Below the pieces are notes generated by a model, which was not told where the DNA came from, did not search any database, and saw nothing but the letters and a program-made list of their open reading frames with translations. This document shows positions 35,291 through 42,976 of a stretch of DNA of 64,000 nucleotides, in pieces; position 1 is the stretch's first letter; each line of letters opens with the position of its first letter. The DNA comes from OLB6 sp964620125 (GTDB lineage: Bacteria > Bacteroidota > Ignavibacteria > Kapaibacteriales > Kapaibacteriaceae). The stretch covers positions 1 to 64,000 of the forward strand of contig CAZUGQ010000006.1 in assembly GCA_964620125.1 (NCBI GenBank), written 5' to 3'. The translations under genes and the position numbers were made by a program.

Positions 35291-36291
35291 GATTCAATGG
35301 TAGGCGATGTGTGAAGAATTGCATCGCGCACTTCAATGTGGTTTACCTTGAGTCTAGCACCGTACTGTGCAACAACACGAGCACTGCAATACGATGCCAG
35401 GCGCCCGGCATGTTCCGGGTGATGACCATGCAACACTCCATACAAGAAGGCACCAGCATACATGTCTCCAGCACCGGTGGTGTCTACAGTGTCAACTGCA
35501 TACGCAGGTATGGTTGCTTCGCGACCGAACCACGACACCATGGAACCATGTTCACCGAGTGTTACTGCCACGTTTCCATACGTGCTGCGAAGCGAACGGT
35601 AGGCATCGCGAACATTGGACTCCTGAGCTAAAGCCATGGCTTCGTGCTCATTGCAGAAAACCATGTCTGCATGTTTGAGAATGGTCTTTAAACGGTCGCC
35701 AAAAACATCAACAACAAATCCATCAGAACAGCTTACGGCAACACGTGCGTTGTTCTTGCGTGCAACAAAGGCAGCGTACTCAAGTGCGTCTGCACCAGTC
35801 TCCTCGGTAAGCTTGTATCCTTCAAGCAACAACCACTCACTGTTCTTTACGATAGCCTCGTCAACATCTCTTCTTCCAAAGGTTACGTTGGCTGCTAGGG
35901 TTGTGTTTAGCGTCCGTTCTCCGTCGGGCGTGATCAGCACGATGCATGTTCCGGTGTCAAGACCCGAACGCTCGTCCGCATGGAGTATAATGCCAAGGTT
36001 CCGGAACTCGTCTGCATAAAACCTGCCAATCTTGTCGGATCCAAGAACCGAGATAAAGCCAGCACTGCCCCCAAACTGTGCAAAGGCCATGATGCTGTTG
36101 CCTGCCGAGCCACCGGAGCTGCGATGTGATTCTCGATCGCCAAGCGCATCAAGAATCTCAGCCTGCCGGGAAGGCTCGGTAAGAGTCATGGCTCCCTTCT
36201 TGATGCCGAAGCGAGCAAGTTCTTCTTCTGTAACACTGAACTCAGCATCAACCAGGGCATTGCCGATGCCAGTAAGGAGAACCTTGCTCAT
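35287..36291 (-). CDS. PfkB-family carbohydrate/nucleoside kinase
   Basis: The start is the ATG at 36291, which overlaps the ddl stop (ATGA) and gives 334 residues. The open frame to 36420 lies inside ddl and adds a non-homologous N-terminus. PfkB signatures are present: Gly-Gly-Ser-Ala-Gly-Asn near residue 60, and the anion-hole motif Asp-Thr-Thr-Gly-Ala-Gly-Asp-Met-Tyr-Ala-Gly-Ala-Phe near residue 275 with the catalytic Asp. The overall form (Asn-Ala-Leu-Val-Asp, the large lid, the Cys-Asn-Glu-His-Glu segment) is closest to adenosine-kinase-like members, but the substrate cannot be decided. Confidence 0.88.
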   Translation of the reverse strand: MSKVLLTGIGNALVDAEFSVTEEELARFGIKKGAMTLTEPSRQAEILDALGDRESHRSSGGSAGNSIMAFAQFGGSAGFISVLGSDKIGRFYADEFRNLGIILHADERSGLDTGTCIVLITPDGERTLNTTLAANVTFGRRDVDEAIVKNSEWLLLEGYKLTEETGADALEYAAFVARKNNARVAVSCSDGFVVDVFGDRLKTILKHADMVFCNEHEAMALAQESNVRDAYRSLRSTYGNVAVTLGEHGSMVSWFGREATIPAYAVDTVDTTGAGDMYAGAFLYGVLHGHHPEHAGRLASYCSARVVAQYGARLKVNHIEVRDAILHTSPTIES

Positions 36292-37304
36292 TCCGCACTC
36301 TCCAAACTCAGCGTGATAAGTTCTTCGCACAGTGCGCCAAATTCGATGCCGGCTTCTCGTGCAGCCATGGGTACCAGACTCAACTCTGTAAATCCTGGTG
36401 ATGTGTTTACTTCCAAGCAAACGGGAACGGAGTCGTCATTGAGCCTAAAATCAACGCGGCTTATCGCACGGCAACCGATTACGGTATGCGCCGCAACCGC
36501 CAGACTCATCACGTAGTCGCGAACATCCTCTGTAAGATCTGCCGGACAGTGATACTCCGTTTGCCCCTTGGTGTACTTGTGCTCGTAGTCATAGAATCCC
36601 TCATTGGGTATGATTTCGATCACAGGCAATGCCTCGTTACCTAATACGGCAACAGTAAGCTCACGCCCTGCAATGTATCGTTCGATGAGAATTGTGTTGG
36701 AGTACTCACCTGCTGTGTGAATGGCTTCGGCTATGTCGTCAGCAACACCGCTATGAACAATGGTCATCCCAACGGTTGACCCCTGATCATTGGGTTTGAC
36801 AACTATCGAGCCGGGTAGCTCTCGGCGTATCTCGTCAAGCACATCAATGTTACTAGCCTGATGTGGTTTAACGGTAACCCAGTGTGGTGTTGGTACACCA
36901 GCAACCTGCAACATCAACTTGGCGGCAGCCTTATCCATGGCAAGAGCACTTGCCAGCATCCCACTCCCGGTGTAAGGAATGCCATAGAGGTCCAGTATGG
37001 CTTGCACGTATCCATCTTCTCCGTACTTGCCATGGAGCACGTTGAACACAACATCAGCTTCACGTACCTCCGGCACATGAGGAAGTTGTGCAATCAAGGT
37101 GTGGTCCAGCCCCCTGAGAAAATCATTCGATACCGATGCAGCCGTTGCACGTGCAAGCTCGGCGTCGGATACGACGCCGGCTACGGGATCAACAGGAGTA
37201 ACCGTATGACCACGCTCGCGAAGAGCCTTCGTAACTGCACGGCCACTGAGTAGCGAGATGTTGCGTTCGGGGCTCATGCCACCAAGGAGGACTGCAATCT
37301 TCAT
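36288..37304 (-). CDS. ddl: D-alanine--D-alanine ligase
   Basis: Ddl makes the D-Ala-D-Ala dipeptide for peptidoglycan. ATP-grasp features are in place: Gly-Gly-Met-Ser-Pro-Glu-Arg at the start, Leu-His-Gly-Lys-Tyr-Gly-Glu-Asp-Gly, Val-Lys-Pro-Asn-Asp-Gln-Gly-Ser-Thr-Val-Gly, the omega loop Phe-Tyr-Asp-Tyr-Glu-His-Lys-Tyr, and the metal site Glu-Val-Asn-Thr-Ser-Pro-Gly. The length (338) is normal. It overlaps the uracil-DNA glycosylase gene upstream and the kinase gene downstream by 4 bases each. Confidence 0.95.
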   Translation of the reverse strand: MKIAVLLGGMSPERNISLLSGRAVTKALRERGHTVTPVDPVAGVVSDAELARATAASVSNDFLRGLDHTLIAQLPHVPEVREADVVFNVLHGKYGEDGYVQAILDLYGIPYTGSGMLASALAMDKAAAKLMLQVAGVPTPHWVTVKPHQASNIDVLDEIRRELPGSIVVKPNDQGSTVGMTIVHSGVADDIAEAIHTAGEYSNTILIERYIAGRELTVAVLGNEALPVIEIIPNEGFYDYEHKYTKGQTEYHCPADLTEDVRDYVMSLAVAAHTVIGCRAISRVDFRLNDDSVPVCLEVNTSPGFTELSLVPMAAREAGIEFGALCEELITLSLESAE

Positions 37305-38023
37305 GCTAGGTGCTTATCAATGAGTGAGCGGAGAAACTTCACGTCCTCCCATGTGTCGCGTTTCCACGTTGGATTGCGGAGCAACGCTGCAGGATGGTAC
37401 GTCACGATAGTTGCGATGCCTTGGTAGTCATGGATCTTACCGCGCAGGTTGCCCATGCTTTCCTTGTTCTTGAGCAGGGTGTTTGCAGCTGTTAGCCCAA
37501 GTGCAAGAATGAACTTCGGTCGAACAAGTTCTATCTGCTTCCATAGGTATGGTTCGCAGGAATCTGTTTCGATTGCCGTTGGACGTCGGTTGTTCGGCGG
37601 TCTGCATTTAAGGATGTTGCAGATAAACACATCGTCGCGCTTCAGGTCGATGCTCTCAAGAATCTTAGTAAGAAGCTGGCCGGCACGTCCAACAAAGGGT
37701 AATCCCTGTTCATCTTCGTCAGCGCCTGGCGCTTCGCCAATCACCATCACCGAAGCATTGGGGTTACCGCTGCCGAACACAAAGTTCTTTCGTGTTGCAC
37801 CCAACGCACAATCCATGCAGTTGCAGATGGCACGCTTGAGAGCATCCAGCGATGATGCATCGTGCCATGCTTCGTTGGTAGGGGGCTTGGGTTCCGCAAC
37901 GGGGGCATCAATCCTGTCAACAAGTCTTGGATTGGAGGGTGATCCACCCATGACCCACGTAGTGCTGCCGTGAACATCTTTTACCTGCCTGAGGTAGGCA
38001 ATCACATCGTCAAGTGTTTTCAT
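37301..38023 (-). CDS. Type-4 (iron-sulfur) uracil-DNA glycosylase
   Basis: This enzyme excises uracil from DNA. Motif 1 is Gly-Glu-Ala-Pro-Gly-Ala-Asp-Glu-Asp-Glu-Gly-like (here with Gln), then Pro-Phe-Val-Gly-Arg-Ala-Gly. Motif 2 is Thr-Tyr-His-Pro-Ala-Ala-Leu-Leu-Arg-Asn-Pro. Four Cys suitable for a 4Fe-4S cluster are visible (Cys-Met-Asp-Cys, Cys-Asn-Ile-Leu-Lys-Cys, Cys-Glu-Pro-Tyr region). I prefer the ATG at 38023; a TTG three codons earlier is possible. It overlaps both neighbours in a compact operon with ddl. Confidence 0.93.
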   Translation of the reverse strand: MKTLDDVIAYLRQVKDVHGSTTWVMGGSPSNPRLVDRIDAPVAEPKPPTNEAWHDASSLDALKRAICNCMDCALGATRKNFVFGSGNPNASVMVIGEAPGADEDEQGLPFVGRAGQLLTKILESIDLKRDDVFICNILKCRPPNNRRPTAIETDSCEPYLWKQIELVRPKFILALGLTAANTLLKNKESMGNLRGKIHDYQGIATIVTYHPAALLRNPTWKRDTWEDVKFLRSLIDKHLA

Positions 38024-38615
38024 CCAGCACAAACTTCGTGGTCAGCACGGTACCAATCTCCCATGCGGCAGGCCAGATGGAACTATTGCTTTCGAACGTA
38101 ATCACATAAAGCCGGTCGGTGCGTTCGTTGGCAACAATCAGCTGATGCACACGAACCGGGTCGGCAGCAGGTGCCGAGGTATCAGCAACAAGGATCTGTT
38201 TTTCGTACTGCAATCCGTACATCACGAAGACACCCTGGGGATTTTCCCACTCAGTGATAACACGAATGGTGGAATCCATCTTGATTGCTTCGTGCATCGC
38301 GCGCGCATACTGCTTTACCCACAGGTTTGATGCCTTGGAAATGTTTGGCACCGTATTCACGGATAGACCTGTACGAAAGCCCCCTTCAACATCGATGTTC
38401 TGCAGCGTTATGAAGTAGGCATCGGAACCGTCAGCGCCAACATGCTTGAAGTGCCAACCGAATGGCATGAGGAATTTGGCCTTTATTTCCTGGAATTCCT
38501 GCCACTGGAAACCGGCTGGAGCAATAAGTGCGGTGGCGGTGTCTTGGGCTCCACAGGGAAGCACCAGGAACACCGCCAGCAACAGTGACGTGATTCGAAC
38601 ATTCATCAGGGGCAT
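38010..38615 (-). CDS. Secreted hypothetical protein between clpC and the glycosylase gene
   Basis: The ATG at 38615 overlaps the clpC stop (TGATG), giving 201 residues; a GTG one codon upstream is also in frame. A signal peptide is clear (Ile-Thr-Ser-Leu-Leu-Leu-Ala-Val-Phe-Leu-Val-Leu-Pro-Cys-Gly-Ala-Gln). The mature part looks like a PsbP/DUF1795-type single-domain fold (Phe-Leu-Met-Pro-Phe-Gly-Trp-His-Phe, then Tyr-Val-Ile-Thr-Phe-Glu), but this match is from general pattern only. No catalytic residues can be named. Confidence 0.65.
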   Translation of the reverse strand: MPLMNVRITSLLLAVFLVLPCGAQDTATALIAPAGFQWQEFQEIKAKFLMPFGWHFKHVGADGSDAYFITLQNIDVEGGFRTGLSVNTVPNISKASNLWVKQYARAMHEAIKMDSTIRVITEWENPQGVFVMYGLQYEKQILVADTSAPAADPVRVHQLIVANERTDRLYVITFESNSSIWPAAWEIGTVLTTKFVLDENT

Positions 38616-41122
38616 CACTCTTCGTGTGTTTCCGCTTCCTCCGGTTCTTCTTCGCTGTCGGGCTTGGGTTTACCGAGAACAAAGGTCACGGTATTTGCTT
38701 TCTTATCCAGCTTACCCTTTACTACACTTCCCTCTGTGTAGGTGCCCTTGAGCATTTCTTCGGCAAGGGGATCCTCCACATATCTCTGCAAGGTTCTGCG
38801 CAGTGGCCGAGCACCGTACTTCTCATCAAAGCCTTGTTCCGCCAGGAATTCCTTCACGGTTTTGGAGAGTTCGAGTGTGATACCTCGCTGACCTAACCGC
38901 TTGTACAAGTCCTCTAATTGCAGGTCGATGATCTGCACCATGTGCTCCTTGCGGAGAGGCCGGAAGATCACATACTCGTCAATACGATTCAGGAATTCTG
39001 GATTGAAGAGGCGCTTCATCGTCTCTTCGATCGTGGACTTCACATTATCGTAGGCGTCGGCAACTTCATCCGTGGAGAAACCGATACGTCCACCAGCTTT
39101 CACGTCGCGCATACCAACGTTGCTCGTCATGATGATGATGGTGTTCTTGAAGTCCACGCGCCTGCCAAGCCCATCGGTAAGCTGTCCGTCGTCAAACACC
39201 TGTAGCAAGATGTTGAACACATCGGGGTGCGCTTTTTCGATTTCGTCGAGCAACACGATGCTGTAGGGTTTGCGACGGACTTTTTCCGTGAGTTGACCAC
39301 CTTCTTCATACCCCACATATCCTGGAGGGGCGCCTACGAGACGAGACACGGTAAACTTCTCCATGTACTCACTCATATCGATGCGAATGAGAGCATCCTC
39401 GGAATCGAACATGTAACGCGCTAGAGCCTTTGCCAGTTCGGTTTTACCGACGCCGGTAGGACCAAGGAACATGAACGAGCCAATCGGGCGGGTAGGATCC
39501 TTGAGGCCTGCTCTTGCCCTACGAATGGCTTTCGCAAGATGATCTACGGCTTCTTCCTGGCCTATCACACGACTCTTGAGCACGTCAGCCATCTTGAGCA
39601 GCTTGTTGCTTTCGCTTTCAGCAATACGGTTCACGGGGATGCCCGTCATCATGGCTATCACGTCGGCAATGTCGTCCTCGGCCACATCGTGCACCATCTC
39701 ATTACCAGACTGCTCCCAATTCTCTTTGGCTTGTTCGAGCTCTGCCTGATATCGTTTTTCCAAGTCGCGAAGGCGTGCTGCTTCCTCGAAGTTTTGTGAT
39801 TTAACCACCAGGTTCTTTTCCTGGCGAACCTCTTCGATCTTTTCTTCGAGTTCCAGAACCTCCTTAGGCACGGTGATGTGAGACAGGTGCACACGAGCAC
39901 CAGCTTCGTCCATTACGTCCAGCGCCTTGTCGGGAAGGAATCTGTCGGTGATGTACCTATCGGCCATGAACACGCAGGCTCGAACGGATGCATCGTCGTA
40001 TCGTACGCCATGGTGTTTTTCGTATCGGTCGCGTACGTTCATCAGGATCTGCACCGTTTCCTCGGGGGTTGGAGGATCGACGAGGATCTTCTGGAATCGG
40101 CGATCAAGTGCTCCATCCTTTTCTATGAACTGTCGGTACTCATCCAACGTGGTGGCACCGATGCATTGGATATCACCTCTGGCTAGAGCGGGCTTGAACA
40201 TGTTGGATGCATCCAGCGATCCTGATGCCCCACCGGCCCCAACGATCGTGTGGAGCTCGTCAATAAACAGGATTACATCCTTGGCCTTCTCCAATTCATT
40301 CATTACCGCCTTCATGCGCTCTTCGAACTGACCTCGATACTTGGTCCCCGCAACGAGAGCAGCCAGGTCAAGCGTAACGATTCGTTTGTCGAACAGCACG
40401 CGCGACACCTTACGGTCAACGATTCGAATTGCCAACCCTTCTACGATAGCCGTCTTCCCAACACCTGGTTCACCAATAAGCACGGGGTTGTTCTTTTTCC
40501 GCCTACTCAGCACCTGGGCTACGCGTTCGATTTCCTTTTCGCGTCCAATCACGGGATCGAGCTTACCTTCCACAGCGAGCTTAGTGAGGTCACGGCCAAA
40601 GTTGTCGAGCACAGGTGTTTTCACTCGTTCTGGTGCAGCCTTGGTTCTACCACTTCGTTCGGGCTTGGGAGTTCCGGCACTTGGCTTGCCACTCAGGTAG
40701 GCATCGAGTTCCTTCCGGACGGCATCGTAATTCACTGCGAACTGCGACAGGATTTGCGCGGCAATGTTGTCCTCATCACGCAGCAGCGAGAGAAGCAAGT
40801 GCTCTGTGCCAATCACGTCACTTTTATAGAGCTTGGCTTCGAGATAGGTGATCTTGAGCACCTTCTCTGCCTGTTTTGTAAGTGGGATGTTGCCAATCGT
40901 GAGAGGGCCGCTCATGGAACGGACCGTGTCTTCGATCGCCCGCTTGAGTTTTCCGAGATCTACGCCAAGGTTGCGTAGGATCTTCACGCCGATGCCTTCA
41001 CCCTCGCGGATGATTCCAAGCAGGAGGTGCTCCGTTCCAATGTAGTCGTGACCGAGCCGTAGAGCCTCCTCCCGGCTCAGTCGGATCACGTCCTGTACTC
41101 TATTCGAAAAATTGCCTTCCAT
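38615..41122 (-). CDS. clpC: ATP-dependent Clp protease ATP-binding subunit ClpC
   Basis: ClpC is a two-ring AAA+ unfoldase partnered with ClpP, active in protein quality control. Domains in 835 residues are: two N-terminal Clp-N repeats (Tyr-Ile-Gly-Thr-Glu-His-Leu-Leu-Leu and Val-Ile-Gly-Thr-Glu-His-Leu-Leu-Leu), AAA1 with Gly-Glu-Pro-Gly-Val-Gly-Lys-Thr, and a UVR-containing middle domain (about 430-480). AAA2 follows with Gly-Pro-Thr-Gly-Val-Gly-Lys-Thr, and then a D2-small C-terminus. The tail is acidic (Glu-Glu-Glu-Pro-Glu-Glu-Ala-Glu). It heads the operon that runs down to the CBM9-like gene. No CtsR-like operator was recognised in the 141 bases upstream. Confidence 0.96.
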   Translation of the reverse strand: MEGNFSNRVQDVIRLSREEALRLGHDYIGTEHLLLGIIREGEGIGVKILRNLGVDLGKLKRAIEDTVRSMSGPLTIGNIPLTKQAEKVLKITYLEAKLYKSDVIGTEHLLLSLLRDEDNIAAQILSQFAVNYDAVRKELDAYLSGKPSAGTPKPERSGRTKAAPERVKTPVLDNFGRDLTKLAVEGKLDPVIGREKEIERVAQVLSRRKKNNPVLIGEPGVGKTAIVEGLAIRIVDRKVSRVLFDKRIVTLDLAALVAGTKYRGQFEERMKAVMNELEKAKDVILFIDELHTIVGAGGASGSLDASNMFKPALARGDIQCIGATTLDEYRQFIEKDGALDRRFQKILVDPPTPEETVQILMNVRDRYEKHHGVRYDDASVRACVFMADRYITDRFLPDKALDVMDEAGARVHLSHITVPKEVLELEEKIEEVRQEKNLVVKSQNFEEAARLRDLEKRYQAELEQAKENWEQSGNEMVHDVAEDDIADVIAMMTGIPVNRIAESESNKLLKMADVLKSRVIGQEEAVDHLAKAIRRARAGLKDPTRPIGSFMFLGPTGVGKTELAKALARYMFDSEDALIRIDMSEYMEKFTVSRLVGAPPGYVGYEEGGQLTEKVRRKPYSIVLLDEIEKAHPDVFNILLQVFDDGQLTDGLGRRVDFKNTIIIMTSNVGMRDVKAGGRIGFSTDEVADAYDNVKSTIEETMKRLFNPEFLNRIDEYVIFRPLRKEHMVQIIDLQLEDLYKRLGQRGITLELSKTVKEFLAEQGFDEKYGARPLRRTLQRYVEDPLAEEMLKGTYTEGSVVKGKLDKKANTVTFVLGKPKPDSEEEPEEAETHEE

Positions 41123-41263
41123 TGCGGTGCCTTCGGGGAGGAGTGAGTGTACATCTACTACGACGTACGGGTGTGGCTTCTGTTACTTTTCTGCAACGCT
41201 TGCACAACACCGTGAATATAGTGGCAGTTTGACGGCTGCCTATCCCGAAGATTTCAACATCGC

Positions 41264-42181
41264 CTAATCGTACAATCTCTTCACCTTGCCGATGCGGGCT
41301 ACAAGGGTGGGATGAGAAGTGTGCGCAGGCTTCGGTGCTGTCGGCACTGAGGTCGTGGTTTTCTTTCCCTTCTTACCCGTTTGTGGTGGCGCAACAGGCG
41401 GAGGTACGTAAACGGCGTTTCCCGGCAACGTGCCGGTTACAACAGCCAGGCGCAGATCGCCATTCTTTACGTCTTTCATGTATTGTTTTACCGCTTCCTT
41501 GCGCTGAGACACTAGCTGAATGTTGGGATCGGTAGGTGATGCTGGTGGCACCGGCGCAATGGGAGGATCGGGCTTCTGCGTTTTCTTCTTGTACTTTTTT
41601 TCCCACGCCTTGAAGTCCTTGTCCCACTTAAGAGAGTCCTTTTTGTACTGTTCCTGCGTCTGATGTATAAGCACTGCCAGCTGATCTTCATCGGGCAGAA
41701 CGGTGATCTCTACGTTCATTTGCTGGTTTGAGTTCATTGTTGCCATCAGCTCATCCAGCGCCTTTCGACCGGCTGCATTCAATGTAGCTGCATTCAATTC
41801 AAAGCCTCTTGCCTCTGCAACAACAGTTCCCTCTTCGAGGGCTCGTAGAGAAAAATCTCGTTTGATCTCCTGGAACTTCTCGCTAAATGGCACATTCACC
41901 ACGATTTCCTTGCGATACACATTGTACCCGGCCATGACAAAGGAATGCGGGCCAGCTTCGTTGACCACAACGAGGTAACTACCGTCCTTACTGTCTGACT
42001 TGATACTGGTCTTTTTGGTCGGACCGATCACGGTAATTGCGCAGCCAATTGGTTTGTTGGATACGCTATCAATCACCCGACCTTCAATGCGAGTTGTGGC
42101 TGCCTTCTGCGCCGTAACCGCGGGATGAGAAACTGCCGTGACGATAGTACAGATGACTGTATATACAAGTAGTCGAAGCAT
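41264..42181 (-). CDS. Secreted protein with carboxypeptidase-regulatory-like domain
   Basis: This 305-residue protein has a signal peptide (Leu-Leu-Val-Tyr-Thr-Val-Ile-Cys-Thr-Ile-Val-Thr-Ala-Val, cut after Val-Thr-Ala). A CarboxypepD_reg/transthyretin-like beta domain follows (Ile-Glu-Gly-Arg-Val-Ile-Asp, then Gly-Ser-Tyr-Leu-Val-Val-Val). A stretch then resembles a shortened OmpA-type domain (Asn-Ala-Ala-Gly-Arg-Lys-Ala-Leu-Asp-Glu-Leu). The end is a Lys/Pro-rich low-complexity tail with a charged coiled coil. Such modules precede OmpA domains in Bacteroidetes outer-membrane proteins. The function is not known. It lies 3 bases after the enoyl-CoA hydratase gene. Confidence 0.68.
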   Translation of the reverse strand: MLRLLVYTVICTIVTAVSHPAVTAQKAATTRIEGRVIDSVSNKPIGCAITVIGPTKKTSIKSDSKDGSYLVVVNEAGPHSFVMAGYNVYRKEIVVNVPFSEKFQEIKRDFSLRALEEGTVVAEARGFELNAATLNAAGRKALDELMATMNSNQQMNVEITVLPDEDQLAVLIHQTQEQYKKDSLKWDKDFKAWEKKYKKKTQKPDPPIAPVPPASPTDPNIQLVSQRKEAVKQYMKDVKNGDLRLAVVTGTLPGNAVYVPPPVAPPQTGKKGKKTTTSVPTAPKPAHTSHPTLVARIGKVKRLYD

Positions 42182-42184
42182 GTG

Positions 42185-42952
42185 TTAATGTTGTTGTTGA
42201 GATAAGAACTGTGCAATGCCTTCGCGGCAGTCGTCCGTTTGCCGTGCCAATGCATTCATAGCAGCGGCATAGTGAAGACCAGCATCGAGACTCATACCGT
42301 GTAAGGCTGTCAGCATTGACTTACTGAGTGCAAGAGCACTCCTGCTATTGGCTGCTAGCCGACGTGCGATGCTCATTGTGCGTGTTTCCAGATCTTCATC
42401 TGGAACAACGGTTGTGATGAGTCCAATGCGCGCTGCTTCGTCTGCTCCGATGATTTCCGCACCAAGCACCAGACGCCTGGCCTGCATATCACCCACCTTG
42501 CGGATAAGAAATACCATCACGATAGCAGGAATAAACCCGATGCCAACTTCACTGTACCCAAACCGAGCGCGATCTGAGCCGGCAACAACAACATCGCATA
42601 CGGTTGCGAGACCACAGCCCCCTGCAATCGCGGGACCATGCACCATGGCTACCACGGGTTTCGGACATTCGTACAGGGCTTTGAGAAGCTCCATAAGCCG
42701 CATACTGTCGGCCAGATTATCCAAGGCACTGTTATCTGCAATCTGCTGCAGGTAGGCAAGATCTGCTCCGGCACAGAAGGCTGGACCTTCACCGCGAAGT
42801 ACGATTACACGAATGGAGTCATCGGCCGCAAGGTGATTCACAGCGTTGTGTAGGGCTGCCACCAATTCGGGATTCAAAGCATTGCGCTTCTCCGGTCTGT
42901 TCAAAGCGATAATGCCGATAGCATCCTGCTGCGTAATGTTCACCACTGCCAT
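42185..42952 (-). CDS. Enoyl-CoA hydratase/isomerase family protein
   Basis: This is a 255-residue crotonase. The oxyanion-hole segments are Gly-Pro-Ala-Phe-Cys-Ala-Gly-Ala-Asp-Leu and Gly-Pro-Ala-Ile-Ala-Gly-Gly-Cys-Gly-Leu. A catalytic-position Glu follows in Phe-Gly-Tyr-Ser-Glu-Val-Gly-Ile-Gly. The N-terminal Asn-Arg-Pro-Glu-Lys-Arg-Asn-Ala-Leu is classical. The second catalytic Glu of true hydratases is not obvious, so an isomerase or another acyl-CoA is possible. It lies among secreted-protein genes rather than with paaBCD, so a link to phenylacetate is unproven. Confidence 0.9.
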   Translation of the reverse strand: MAVVNITQQDAIGIIALNRPEKRNALNPELVAALHNAVNHLAADDSIRVIVLRGEGPAFCAGADLAYLQQIADNSALDNLADSMRLMELLKALYECPKPVVAMVHGPAIAGGCGLATVCDVVVAGSDRARFGYSEVGIGFIPAIVMVFLIRKVGDMQARRLVLGAEIIGADEAARIGLITTVVPDEDLETRTMSIARRLAANSRSALALSKSMLTALHGMSLDAGLHYAAAMNALARQTDDCREGIAQFLSQQQH

Positions 42953-42976
42953 GGCGACAAAACTAGAACGAACCGA

